Shown one piece after another: positions 25,101 to 40,100 of a stretch of 64,000 nucleotides of DNA. The translations under genes and the position numbers were made by a program. Each line of letters starts with the position of its first letter. Within the stretch, counting starts at the first letter, position 1. The stretch lies in assembly GCA_034620365.1 (NCBI GenBank), contig JAQGEQ010000043.1:1426001-1490000 (forward strand), written 5' to 3'. The stretch is from Pegea sp. RAD2-039. Taxonomy: Eukaryota; Chordata; Thaliacea; Salpida; Salpidae. Under the pieces are notes generated by a model that saw nothing but the letters and a program-made list of their open reading frames with translations, made no database searches and was not told where the DNA came from.

Positions 25101-28100
25101 AAAAAACTGCGCAGAAAATATTGAAGTCTAGATTAAATAGTGAAAAAAATTCCAAGACAATTTCAATGTGGACAAAGATAATGGATGTTGACTTCAGTGA
25201 TTAAAAACATCCGACTATCAGATCTTCTCCAATCTCTTTTTCATGATTTTGTTAGTTATAAGAAGATAGACTTAAAAAAGTGAAAAACAATTATTTGTTT
25301 TTTAATTAGGAAGAAACCATAAAGTTAAAAAGCCATTATAACCCATTTTTGTAGCTTAGTTTAAACTTTATGAGTTGTTCACGTCTTGTGTAAACAATTT
25401 GTCTCGTTAGTTTGCAAACAGAACGAGATTTGATTTTGTTCGTTCACCTTTCACTAGCAAAAATTATTACAACCTGTCACAGCAAACTGTGATAAAATTA
25501 GTTAAAAATAAAATTCTTAAATTTAGTGTCTTCTTCATGAATGTTTTCTTCTACATGAGAGCAGAAAGAGAAAAGTAAAAGATACAAGTGAAAGAGGTCT
25601 ACTTCACAAAGAGCTAAAAAATGCTCGAAACGAGAATAAAAGATAGTATGATGTAAATTCAACACTGAATATTTCACTGAAGAATGAGAGAGATAAGAAG
25701 TTCTTTTTCTTTTTCTTCTCTCATTTTCTTTGCATCTTCAGTTTCGAGCTTTCAGCTTACTTTTAAGAGGTATTGTCGATAGATAGAGTTTTGATAATCT
25801 TTGTATCGTAGAAATATCAATATGTTTCGTTTAGTAGTGATAGTATGTCTGACTGTTATGATGGTTTCTGTTAATGGTGTTATTATCGATTGTTCTTATC
25901 ACTGTGATGCATTACAATGTCCCTGTGATTGTTATAAGGTTAAATCAGAGGTAAGTTAAAGTTCTTATTACCAAATTTAGTTTAAATTTCTTGAAAGTGA
26001 TAAAATCGTCATTTAGCAATTCGTTTATTGGTGTGACAAATTGAGATAAAATAATAAATTACTTAATTTGGGTATCTAAATAAGATTAAAAACTACCTTA
26101 AGTACAAGATAAAAGCGTTGAAAGAAAAGTTTGAAGGTCAGGGAGGTAATTAAAACATTTTTAACTGCAAATTTTCAGCAGGTGCGTTGTAGTAGTCTAA
26201 ATGTTACTGAACTAGGAAGATTTCCAAGGAAGTCACGCTTCAATGATTTCGACTTCAATAAAAATCACATTGAAGTAATTAATTCAAATCAGTTCAATTT
26301 TGCTGAATTGTAAGTTACCCTTTTACCTTCCTAAAAATCTATTTATTCAAAATTTGAATATCAAATGTTTTAAACGTCAATAATGTTTTTAAAGTTCGGC
26401 TGCCGTCAGCCTGCAGTTGGCAGCAAATCAAATTGAATATTTGGAAAATCGCTCTTTTTATGGAATGAAAAAACTTGTAACTCTTCGTCTTAACCATAAC
26501 AAGATAACTTGGCTTCCAGATCAAGTATTTGAGGGTCTTGAATCATTGGAACGGTTATTCATCAACAACAATCAGGTGAAATTAACTAATTGAGTAAAGC
26601 AGATATCTTTGAATATCCGTTTTTTTGATTTAATTGTAAAATCCACTAAAAAATTCAAATAATCAGTTCGAAACCTCCAAAAAAAGAAAAAAAAAACAGA
26701 TTGGAACGAGCAGAGGGCTTCGGGTTTTGACAAAAACCTCTAGTAACAACCACATCCGATCTTATTTAATCACATTAATAATTTCTAGCTTAGACCGACT
26801 GGTCTGTTATTCTCTGCTTTGATATCTAATGAGACTAAAGACGACAGTGATGTTTATATTTGATTTTAAATTGTAAAAATTTCAAATTTATTCGATAAAA
26901 ATCTTTGTTAGTGATTTGAAGATGCTTTAAATAATTCAAAAACATTTGAATGAAAATTGATTCAGATTCGACGAATTACGGCGGAATGTTTTACTCCAAT
27001 TTCAAAGAAACTCTCTCTCTTGTATCTTCAACAAAATCAGATTGAAACGATTCACAAACATGCATTTGATCAAATGAAGCATCTAAGGACTTTAGATTTA
27101 AGTAAAAATTCTTTGAAAAGACTTGATGCTGCTGGACTAGCTACAATACCAACACTTGAATATGTATTTCTATCAGACAACCCATGGTCTTGTGAAAAAT
27201 CTGAAATTTGTGCTTTAAAACCGATTTTGGAGCGTAGACAATCTACATCTGATCGAAGAAGACATCATGTTAGCTTCAGATTATTTGGAGAAATTTATTG
27301 TGCTGATAAACGAAGTGAAATATTTGAGCTTCAATTACAGTTTGATGATGATATTTGTAAAGTATTTAATCCTGATGAAACAACAACTGAAAAACTGAAA
27401 TCTTTTTCAGATCAAAACATCTGTTGTATTGCTTCATCAAATTCTAACTTTTCATTTACTTTTCTTTTATTTTCTTTCTTATTTTCTTATAATTTTTCTT
27501 TTTGATGTTTTTTCTGTAAATTTTTTTTTGCATTCTTTACAACTGGCCATTTTTAGATCAAATAAAAATTTGAAAACTTTTCAGGAATACCTCAAAAAAT
27601 CTAATTAAATTTCGATTTGACGTCATCGTTGTGAAGAGAAGACTCAAGCAGCTTAATAAAAAAACCTTTTCTTGTTTTAAAGTTGAAGAGATTGTATGAA
27701 GATGACAGACACGTCATTGGTTAGTTGAGAACTTCGAATATTTTGGTGATAAAATGCCAAAATATAGAAAAGAATCAATAAATAGTTTTTTTTGTGTCTT
27801 CTTCTTCATCAGTGACTTAAATAGTTAATTAAATTTGAGATTTTTTGTTTTTAGTCCAAATAAAAAGACGTTTGAACAACAAACCAGTGAACATATGTAA
27901 AGATATCAACTTTTTTTCTAAACATTAATGTGACACCATTCATAATTTCACTTTTGGCACATAATACATTTTCAACGGTTAGCTCTAAAAGCATCTTGAA
28001 TATTTTCTTACTTCAACTAACAGAAATCACACAATAATCGTTCTATCATCCACCAACAATTTATTAACATTTAACCAACCATAACTAAAAGTGTTTAACG

Positions 28101-31100
28101 AAAACAAGTTGAAATGAAATCAATCATTATCAAAACCAAAAACTAACTGCAAACAGAGTCACACATAATTTGTTGTATGCTTTCAGCTTCATCTAAGCCT
28201 ATCTTTATTTTTGTAGTTTTGTCAAAACGGCAAAAGTATTCGTGCTATTGTACTCAGCGCAAATATTAGGTGGTTGTGAGTTTGTCATCGTCAATAAAAA
28301 AGTAGTTTTAGGAAAATTAGATGTAAACTACTTCTACTTTATCGATTGAATTAGTTAATCGAATAAAAGTTGGTTGAAATTAATAATCTCTTACTTCCTT
28401 TTGGATTGTAATCAAAACAAAGTGAAAGTCCGTCTGGACATGAAATGAACAGATTTGGATTTTTACAGTTCTCTCCTTGTTCTGAAGAGTTTGTTTCTTC
28501 ATTAGGCTGCTTTTCTACATCCGTCTGTAAAATATCGATGTTCTTAATTGAGTTTCAACTAATGGTTCACTACATTTTCAACTTTTTATTGCTGCAGTGA
28601 AAGAAATTGAATAATTTAATGAGAGTTGTTTTAGTATCAAGACCACTTAACAACAGTTTCGTGAACAACTTTATCATTTAAATATCTTGTGACAAAAAAG
28701 TAAGAAAAATTTCGTTTTTATTCCAACGTTATTCGAGATGAAAATGATATAAAATTAGTAGTTTCGAAGAGGAAATACCAACTCGTGAATTTGCTTTTTA
28801 GTTTTGTAGATAACTCATAGATTATTTGCGGAACGGATTTAAATAATTCCTACATTGCCAAGATAATTTACTGTGTTGAAAAATCAATTATTTATGCAAA
28901 AGGATTTTTAGATGGATATTTGAATAATTATAATCTGAAATACTCGTTTACTTTTATGGATTATAGGAAATTCCGAATTAGTTGGAAGCTATTTTAACTA
29001 GAAATATTTTTTATCAATAAAAAAAGTTATTTTGTAGCATTAAAAATCAAACCATATAATGAATAATTAACAAGGTTAATACAAACTCCTACAAATGATT
29101 CGAAATAAAAGATTAAGAAGATTTTTAGAATCAATTAAAACTCTTGAAGATTTTCAATTTGTTGATTTTCAAGTAGAAAACAAACTTTCATCAAGAAACA
29201 TGTCGAACCGAAATATCGATTAGAAGTTGCGCTTAAAATTATTTGATAGAAATAATTGGTCGAAACTCAAATTAAGTTGGAAATGACAGTTGCACACCTG
29301 TGTACGCGATTCATTGCCACTATCTGCTTCTGGTTCCATTTTCACTGAATCCTGTTTGCGCATTTTAGTTACTTTGGGACTTTTGCCTCGTGGCGAGGAT
29401 TTCTGACGAGGTGACCGCCCGCTTGAACTTCTTCGATTCAAAGCAGAAGGAGCTCTTTCAACAGGAACAGGAGGAGACGGGGCAGTCACTAGCTGGTTTT
29501 TCAGCAACTTTTTGATTTTTTGTTTAGTTTTCACTGAAATGAAAAAAAAGATGTTTTGTTCTAATCTCTTTCTGTCGTTAATTCGATTAACTTCCACCGG
29601 CAGCTTATTTTCACGCATGAGTGCGTTTCACAGCGCGCTACCGAGTCGTGAGGTACAGCAGGGAGCAAGTCTTTGTGAGCTCATCGTATTCAATAGATTT
29701 ACTTGGTGTGAAAGGAAGTCACGTGATGCGCGCGAAGGAAACTCACATGCAGATGAACAGATGCCAGCATCTCCATGCGAACTATAGGACATCATCATTC
29801 CATCAGATAATCGACATGTGGTCGAGCCAAACTCCGAGTAGTAATCAGACTTGGACGGGGGACAATCGGAACTCTCTGTAAGAAGAAATCAACTTTTCAC
29901 AACTTTCAATAATAAAATGAAAAACTTCAAAAGCTACAACTCCTTCAGTTTTAGTGATGATAGATTTCAAATGATGACTGATAACTCTACACACTTCAAT
30001 GACTTGTCATTATACGTCACCTAGTCACGTGAAAATGACGTCATAATCGCATTTAACCGAAGAAAAGTTGTGATAGAGCCAAAAACCACCAAAAACTGTC
30101 GTAACTGATTGATTGTCGGGTTTCAACGACCCAGAAAAGAGCCTAGATAGCCCCCTTGCTTGCTTTCAAATATAAAAAGTGAAAACTATTTTACAATCCT
30201 AACAAGCAGCAAAAAAACTGATCAAGTTAATAGATGATGTCATTAAAAGATGAATAATCCCAGATGACATCTACTGTTTAATCTCATACAGATAACGTCA
30301 GATTTCATTTTACATTCAAATTGATAACTAAATGTCTAATTTTCCAGTGTTGCCATTCACGAAATTACAATCAACAAAACTAAGTTTGGAAACACTTACT
30401 CCTGTCGTGCTGACGATCTAAATCCGGCACTTCTTTCGAATCACTTTGAGTCTCCGTAAACTTTTCAGACTCATCCAGCAACTTTTCCAACTTTTCATCC
30501 TCAACGTGATCTTTTGGTTCAATCACATGAGCAATGATCTCATGGTCATCTTTACATATTTTCACACGTATGTAATTCTGTCCTGTTAAAAAAGAGGAGA
30601 TAAAATAGAAACTAAATTATTAAGCATCTGTTTCTACAAGTGACACTGATAAGAAGTCGAGTAACTTGCTTCTGACTTTTTCATTTGCTCATTTCAAATT
30701 TAAAGTAATTTAATAACTCATCTTGGCCTTAAAGTTATCTAATTTCAAAATAGTGCTGGGGTCAAAATGATTATAATTTTAATAAAAAGAGATTCAACCA
30801 ATTTCTGTGGATTCTTTTTTATCGGACAATAATAATTTTGTGTTTTCAAAAAAAGCAGAACAAAGAAAGGTTTGTGAAATAAAATATTTGCTTCTTTAAA
30901 ATAAATTAATAAAAAATTCTTAATCATTAAAATGTCAAAATAAATTTCCTTTTTCATAATTGTTTTTTATCAATAGCTGAGTCAAAGCAATTAATTTTTC
31001 ATCAAAAAATTTTGTGGTGGACAACAAACTATTTTTGAATCGGTAGTAAAACTAAGCTGACGTCAAAGCTTACTAGAAGCTCTAAAACTTCTCGATCACA

Positions 31101-34100
31101 AAGAAAATTGTTTGTTTTTCAGTAGATGAATGGAATAATTTCTCTTACTTCAATTACTAAATGCGATTTACTTAAGTAGCTTCAATTAATTAGTTGATAG
31201 AGAAAAGTTCAAAAAGTTTCAACCTTAATACTGACCGAACGGCAACTTAAATTCTTTCAATTAGTTAGAGCTTGTTAGAAAGCTGAATAAGCAAAGAATA
31301 TATTTGTTTTGTTTTAACTTTTCCTAAAGATTTTGTGGTGAAATTCGAACAAGAATTTTTTAAAGTATTAAAACCTTTTTTAGTTAAACAAAACTTTAAT
31401 TCAATAATCTATTTGTTTCAAAACTTTGCAATCAATCAAAACAAAGACAATCAGTATAAACAAACCATGATGGATTCTTTGACATGAGTTAGATGTACTT
31501 AAGAAAATCTTCTGTAAATCATTTAAAGTAATTAAGAGGTTTGTTGATTATTAAATCGATAAATTCAAATATATCTTCATTTTAAATGAAGTGTTCCCAA
31601 TTATTGTTTCACAAATTGAAAAGTTTTAAATATTTTTTTAAGTAATTCTTCAGTAAAGAAATACAAAGTTTAGAAAATAAATGAGCTTGTGTACACATAA
31701 ACTTCGTTTCTTTAGTTTTTTTTCGTGGTATATAAATCAATGTTAATTATGAGTTTTTATGAAATTGGTTGGCAACACTGCAGTAGAAATGAATTTTAAC
31801 TTCAGTTTATTTTCTAAATGGTAATTTATTGCTAAAATAAAATCTACATTGAAAGTTTTGTGCATAAAACTTTTATAAAATGATTTTTATCATTTTTGCA
31901 GACATCTAATCTTTAGATTTTTGGATTAATAATTCATAAATAAAATTTATACGATAACACAGATAAGTAAAGTAATGGTATGTTAGCAGACACTTGCACT
32001 AAGCAAACCTAAAATCGAAAACATAAGTCTTATTTCTCAGCAAAAAATATCTAAGAACTCTAATTTCTAGATTATTATTTACTTCTAAAAATTAGTTTTT
32101 CAAAAAAATCATTTTTTCACTGAAACTAACCGAGAATATAAGAAAAGTTTTGAATAGAAATAATACCACCGTCGCTAGGATACAAAAACGTCTCGTTGCC
32201 ATGAAGATGAAGCAATTTATTGCCAACATCGTAGCTGTATAAAATAATCTTGATTAGCAAATCGAAAATCAATTAAAAGTTTTGTTTAAAGTCAAATCAG
32301 ATGATCAGGAGTTTTAGGATTATCGTTAAACTTTGAGGACATTTTATTGTTTTGGAATTAATTTTCAAGTTTAGTTTGAAATGTGAATGGTTCAATTCAC
32401 AACAGAAATTTTTACTTAATTCCTGTTTGATACAATATATTAAATTTCTAATTATTTTCTAATCGAGGAAATGTTATTTATAAACATTTGAAAAAGAAAC
32501 CAAGCAAATTGAAAGCGCTGGATTTTGATGGAACAAAAACGTTGAGTGGTTGAGTGAATGAAGCAACAAACATTAATCAGTACAAGTTGGTTTATCTAAA
32601 AGCAAAAGACAATTAGTAAAGAAAGTAACTTGTTTACCCAACAAATGGATGTTTAGGGATTGTAAGGACTGGTTCTGGAGTAGGAGAAATTGTAGTATCT
32701 TGTGAAGATATTTGGGACTTTTTGGAAGATGATCTTCTGGTTTTAATGCTAGAGGAAGATTTTCTACTACTTGTACTTGAGTCTCTACTATCTTTACTCG
32801 TTTCTGTAAATCAACTTCAATTTAATTGAAATTAAATCTTGAAAATTGAAACAAAAATGAATATTTACAAAGTCTTGTTTGCATCAAATAAGAAAAATTA
32901 ATTTTAACAGATTTGAAATAGAAGTAAAAAGATCCCTGAGAAGAGATGGAAGATTTACTTCGAGATTTAGAAACGCTCCCTTTTTTTTCTTTTCTCCCCT
33001 TTCGATCTACTTTCTCTTCTAATGTCTTTTTACCGGACTTCTTGTTGCGTTCCGTCGACTGATTTTGCTCCTTTCTTCCTTCTAGCTCCTCCTGTGTCTC
33101 TTCTGATTTATTTTTATCCTGGTTCTTGAGGGATCCAGGCAGGATAAATGGATTGGAGTTACTGTGAATCACCAATTCTTCTTTATTTTTCTCTTCACGA
33201 GATTTATTCTTGCTCTCCGGCCGAGAGTTCTTTCCTCCTAAAAAGATCATTTAACGAAATTAAAGATTTAAAATCCCGAAATTTTCTTTCAAAATCTTCA
33301 TAAGTTTCAATGAAGCTGACTAACAACGCCACCAAGCGGAAATCAGTTGTTATGAACAAAATGGTTATTTTAATTTCGGCATCACAAATTATCTGAATGT
33401 TTTATGAGAGTCTTGTGAGATTGAAAGACGCCCGTGAGTTAATTTAAATTGATTTTTTACCTGATACAATTTTACTTCAGTAATGTATATTCTGTGTACA
33501 AGCCGACAAACAAATTACAAAACTTTCAGCGTGATTTATTTTATATTGATTATAAATCACTTCAGCTACATTTTATGAAGGTTAGTGACATAAAATATCC
33601 CTCCTTTGTTGGATCTTACCTTTTTTAGGGGTTTTGGGGCTTTTAGACCTCTTTTTTGATTTCTTTTTTTCGTTGGGAGGTGTAATTGGTCGAATATTTT
33701 CTATCATATTCTGTTCCATCATTTTTGTGAATTCTTCTTGTTTTTTATTTTCCTTGTAAATTTGTTCTTGTTCTGCAGACCACTCTTCTATGTATGGAGC
33801 AACATATTCAACAAAGTTTCTACAATTTTCAAGAAACGAATTTGAAATTTACAGCAAATTTGATTTACAGTTTTTAAACATTAATTGATTTTTAACTATT
33901 TTTATTGATTTGAAAATTGATTTAATCGAAGTGATAATTGATATTTCTAGCTGGACTAGAATAAAAGTCCCTATCTTTCAAGATACTATATCAATATTGG
34001 TATTTTATTGATTTTTTTACTCTAATTGAGCTCTTTTGTTGAGAGTCTAAAAGGAAATTTACAGAAACATTAGAAGCTTTCGAATTTCGTAAATAGTAAA

Positions 34101-37100
34101 CAAAAATAAGTACAGCCGAAATATTCGTTTAAAAATCCAATATAACTTCTTACAATAGCCAATTAGATGGCTTCCAGTAAAAATTTAAAGATTGTTCAAA
34201 TCTTTTAAATGATATTTTGGTGAATCGATATAAGAAGCAACTTAAAGTTATCCTTAAAAATATAAATTTCTTTATTTGACGTTTTGAAGGTTTCAAGCTG
34301 ACAGCTACAATAAACTCAAAATCGATTATTCGACTGTTTTGAAAGTTTTTGACGCTTTGAAAATAAATTCTATCAAATTCAAGCTTAAAGTGTTTGAAAA
34401 TATCAATTTTTTGTCTATAAATTGTGAAAGTAGCAACTAAAACATAGTGTCAATTCCTATGGGATTTTTATGTTTTCAATTGAGCAAAATTATAATAAAA
34501 ATTGAAAATTTAAAAGAAATTATTCTGTGTAAATGATAACTTGATTTTGATGTCTTCTATTTAAACTTCATTTTTTATAAATTATTGAAGTTTTATTAGT
34601 CGAAAGAATCAAAGCAACATCTTTTAATCATTTTCAAATGATTAAGAAATCTTTTAATCCATCTATACCAACATTTATTCAACTTTAATCTAGATTATTT
34701 CTAATTAAGAAAATTTCAGAAGCAAAAAAAAACAGATTAAAACCTGAAGCCGACATTTGAGTGAAGACTTTTAAACCATTTGAATTTGGCATCTAATTGA
34801 TCAGAAATAGGGTGATGGAAAAACACTAATAAGCAGTTATCACGCTTGTGATGGTATGTATCCATACATGGATAGAAGTCCCTTGCTTTTTTCAAAACCT
34901 ATAACCAAAATTATTAATTAATGAAAAAAAGAACAAAGTAAATGTGAATTCAGCTATTCTCTGATGACAGCATTTACTTAATTAGTTAATTTGAAAGTTT
35001 GAGGTTTAAAAGTAAGTTCCAGTTTTGTAAATTCCATAAAAGAATTTATTCAAATATTATCTTCAATTAGTTTTCTTTTTGGAAAGTTACTTAATGATTT
35101 TGATTCTTTTTACAAATAGCACGGGATGTGATTTATTTATAAACATCGGCTTTTTGACAAATGTGTTTTTTTATCACACATATATTTTTAAAAGCTTTTC
35201 ACTTAAAGTACAAGAACATTGGTTATTTTGCTTTGAATTATAGAGATAGACAAAAAAAGCATCAATAATAAAATAAAGATAAGTCAGCTAACAGAAAGAC
35301 TTAAATACTTTTCGCTAATAAGATTAATAAAAGTTCTTAAATAATCATAAATCAATAACTTTAACTAGGCTCACTTGTAACAAGACTTTTCTATCTAACT
35401 CTTCAGTATACACAAAGTCATCGAAAAATCTTTTCGGTGATAAATGCTTATGAGTTGTAATCGCTTTGTATAACATGGCGGCATTTTGTTCTCTTTGTTC
35501 ACATTCATCTTGACTTGTGTCTAAATTAATTTCCGTGAAGTAATTATGATGATAAATCGATATAATAACCTGAATCACTCGGATGCTTAGCATTTAACTT
35601 CTTGCCAGTAAATAGTTCAGTTATTGAATGATCAGTTCTACCACTTTTGTCAGACTTATTCAATTCAAGATGATTCGCAGCATTAGTCACTGTTCTAATA
35701 ATGAAATCATAAGGATCATCCCAAAAGTTTTCTATAAACAGTAAAAAATATAAACAATTACAAATAAAAGTAAACAAAAACAACCTGATGTTAAATCTTC
35801 ACTTTGTTTATTATCTGTACTTTGTGTTGACATACTCTCAAAAACAAATTGTCGAAAAGCTCTGTCAGCCATAAGGGAACTGATTACAATTTCATTACAC
35901 TCTGTTTCATTTTCTTCTTGATAAGTTGAAAATGTAGTTGTTGATGTGTTTTGTATCAATTCATGTAATCGAGCAACACGTTTATGGTAACTTTCATCAT
36001 TGAAATTACAAGATGAAGTCAATCTGAAATAAACATCAGAAGAATTCTATCTCAACCATCTGTCTGATAATTTAATAAGTTTATAGATAAGTCTTTTGAA
36101 GGTGTATTAACTTTAAGATATATTTTTAATAAATTGAATAATTAAATCATACTTTGATCCTATTGAATAATCAAGCATTTGCTCTTCAATATTCATTGGG
36201 TTTAAATCGATTAAATCTGTAAGATTATGAGTCCTTGCAGCAATATCGTTATGATAATGGAAGACAACCGGCAAATCTCTTTTCTCGTTTTTTGTTTTCA
36301 GACTTAGTGAGTTGATATTTGGAAATTGTTTTGCAAGTTCCTGTTTACAAAAATAAATATTAAAATTTGAAGACTTTTTTGAAATCTTTTTATAGTTTTC
36401 TCTGTTATCTGTGATAATAGATGAAAATGTAGTAAATCTTAGAAATAAATTTCTTATAAACATTAAAATTCACAAATCATATTTAAATTTTACATTTCTT
36501 TCATCTTTTGTGAAGTTAACTGTTTGAAGACTATCACAAATATGTTCAGCTAGTTTAGAACTGATGCCGTTTTCTTCTATAGACTTTTCTACCTTGCTCG
36601 GAGATATTTTTCCAGCTTCAGTTGCAACCACCTGTGATAAATTCAAAAAATGAAATTCAAAAAAATTTGTGGAAATTACTAGAATATGTTTAATTGTAAA
36701 GTTCAGATTAATCAAACCAGCAACAGTACACTAAAAGTAGCAAATTACAGTTTTCATCTATTGAAGAAATAGAAAATCTGTTAATTAAATGGATAATTGA
36801 TAAAACTTGTAGCTTTTAATCTAACTGGCCGATTTTTAAACATTAAAAAAAAGACTGTGATGAAACACTTAATAGATTTATTCTTTAAATTGGAAACACT
36901 TTTTTATGACTTAGCTTTTTAGTAATTGCTAAAATTGAAATCTTTATAGTAACTTAACCTTCAAGGTTACTCGTTTATGTAAAATTATGTTTGATTTAAA
37001 ATTGTATTTTTAAGTCACTATAAAGCTTAAGGAGCTATTAACTTATTTTGCTTGAGTAATGTTACGGCTAATCATGGCTTTAAGCTTTACTTATGAATAA

Positions 37101-40100
37101 ATTATAAAGTTTTAAGTAACTGTTAAAGAGTAAGGAAATAATTTTTAATACTTGATTCAAACGATTAAACTTAATTATTTCTTCTTTTATAAACAGTGAG
37201 TAAAATTAATTTGAAAGCAGATAAAAATAAATTAGATAAAAGATATGTTTCAACTAAATCCTCGAGGAAATTTAAATTATCATCAAAGGCTTGTCAAAAG
37301 TGATTTTCTTGTGGTGACCATCAAAAAACAGATTTTCAGAAAATGTATCTGCTTAAGTTTCCTAAATGTCAGCAACTTTTGAAATATAGATGATCAAAGA
37401 ACGTTTAGTTGGTTTAAAGTTAAAATAATTGACAATAAATTAATTGTAAGTTTAATACAAACTATTTGTAAGCGACAACATTTAACCTGTTCAAGCATAC
37501 AATGCAAGATCAAAGGAACGCTGACAGATTCCATTGGTATGTTGTCCATCAATGATGAGTAGTATCTCATACTTTTAGCTTCAATAGATCTTAGGGAACT
37601 TTCTTCAGGGGCATTATTAGTATAATCTCCACTTTTTCGTTTACCTTAAGATAAATTTAATATTTATAGACTTTATATTTATGTATTATTAAAAAAACTT
37701 GATTCTCTAGTTACAATTTTAATTCTCAATTATTTTCTGAGCCATGGTGACTTTAACTGAAGATTTTTTCAGTAAAATAAAAATGCATTTGCTTAAAAAA
37801 CGGCAAAAACTAGACAAGTTTTAATCAAATTACTGAGCTATATAACAACAACTTACCAGCTACTGGTTCAGGTGCAACGTCGGTGTCTGCTGAGCTTTTA
37901 CGTTGTGATTGAGAGTACAGGTCTGGGTAATTAGGTAAATTAATAATCTCCAAATTGTTCATGTAAGTCAGATATTGACGCATCAATTTAACAGAGTCAT
38001 ATATTTTAAATGCAAGCAAATCAAATACTTTTGCACCAAAGTCGTTCTGTAAATCAAACAGCGATTTAAATTATTTAAATATTCTGCTTAACAACTAATA
38101 AAAACCATTTTGTTGTAATTGTGCCAATCCATCGGTAATATATTAGTCGGGATCTCGAAAGTTGAAACTATTATATCTTGAGTTTTTGAAGTGTCCGAAA
38201 AATATTGGAGTACATGAGGAAGAAGACGCCAATACAATTCTAGTGATCGTACAATCTTCTCATTAGTTTTCTTTATTTGCAAAATCTCTGTGAACATAAT
38301 TATAGTAAGTTTAGTTTAGATGTAAAATAAACAAGAAACTACCTTCAGTGGAGAGTTGTGACTCTTGCAATTGCATAATAGTTGGTTTAGCTTTCAAATC
38401 AGTGAGACTTTCTAACTCTTCATAAGATTCTGATTGAATTCTTACAATTCCATTTACAAAAACACCAATATTTTCAAGTATTGGAAGAATTTGAAGTTGT
38501 CTAAAACCACTGATCAAAACATAATGAGAGGGTCCATCTACGGGCTCATCATCTATAAAGCGACAAATTAACATTGAGTTTGTAAGATTAAACAGTTTTT
38601 CAACTTACAATCGACTAATTTCAACAAATATCTTAACTTTTATACTGATCTTGGTTTAAAACTTAAATTGATTTAAAAGAGCATTTAAGCGTTAGACAGC
38701 AGCTCCTTGATAAGTTAATTTATCTTAAAATTTATTATATCATAAGATATCTTAAGGTCTTGGAGGATTTCTAAAAATTACCGATGTAATTGTTCAGTAA
38801 ATCAGTTTCACTTCTTCTTTTAAGAGTGGTGCCCTCTTTTTTCTGAGTTTTTGGAGTATCTGGATTTTTTTTTGTCTTTTTACCGCCACCAGCTGACTTG
38901 TTACTTTGTTTTTTACCTAAATTGTAAAATAGAGATCAGAATAAATGTTTGTAGCAACTTCAAGAAATTCTCAAAAATTCTTGAAACTTTGAAAATGTAA
39001 AACCTTCATTTGCTTTTGAGGAATTTTGTTTTGAAACATTTGAAGCTTTGGCACTATATGTGTCTTTAATCATCAACAGACCAAATTTGATAAGCTTTGC
39101 CCATAAATGAAGTGAAACTTCTTGGTTACTGTTCATCTGAGTATAGATTTGTTCACAAATTCCACAAAATCTAGGACGTTTTTCAGTTTGTAGCTTCCTG
39201 TTTTTCACATTTCCAAACTCATCAACCTAGTAAGAAATATTCGATGACAATTTCAAAACTTCATCCAAGATCATTTAGAATAATCAAATAAGCAAACCTT
39301 TTCAAGAAGATCTTCATATCTTAACATGCTAAACTTACGCCTCAAGGGTGTATTAACGGAATTTGCAAGAACTTTAATATATTCTGCATCATTTATTTGA
39401 TTTTCAACTATTATTTGTATGTTTATAGTCCACTTTTCCTAAAAATAAGAAACTTTTATTAAAAACTAGAAAAATTAAACTCTAAGACATCATTTAATCT
39501 AAGATAATTTCAATCAAGTTTAAGTTTAAAATTACTTTTTAGCAAAGATAAATAATTGCATCAAATTTAGTCCCTACAAAATTAACAAATTAATTACATA
39601 AAACATATATTCAAGATTTTTACAGTTTGATTATAAACTAAAGAGTTTTCACTTGATGAAATTTATATAAAATTTTGTTTAACTACTTAAAATTTTTTGT
39701 TGGTTTTTGTAATTGTTCATAGCGTTGTCAACAAAATTTCTAGTTTAATACTTTTTTCAGGTGAGTATGCAGCAAAGTTTTTTATAAATTTTATTAAGAA
39801 GATATAAGAAATTAGATATTATAATAGTACTAAACATTAAATTTTAGAAGTAATGAGATAGTTTGTATTTACTTTCAGTTAAACATCCTGATTTTAAACC
39901 CAGCTTTTTCTAACTAAAAATTTTAATGACTATAAAATATATTTTTTAAGCTTCAATTTCAGTTTCAATGAAATCAACGGAAGAAAAGGACAAATTTATA
40001 CTTCAGAAGTAGAAACTTAAGTAATCATTTTAATTTATCAACAACTTGTCTTGTATTACATGGTTATATATTCATTTAAAAAATATTTCAAGTATTAAAA

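Noticed and set aside
28140-28263. Open stretch on the minus strand encoding NSTNTFAVLTKLQK, first taken as an extra SPAG17 exon
   Set aside because: The SPAG17 exons on either side (28395 and 24193) already join in phase and match the family without a gap, and this stretch lacks a usable donor.
29512-29881. Two overlapping plus-strand frames near 29.6 kb
   Set aside because: They are antisense to SPAG17 exons 29298-29533 and 29747-29875 and have no family resemblance.
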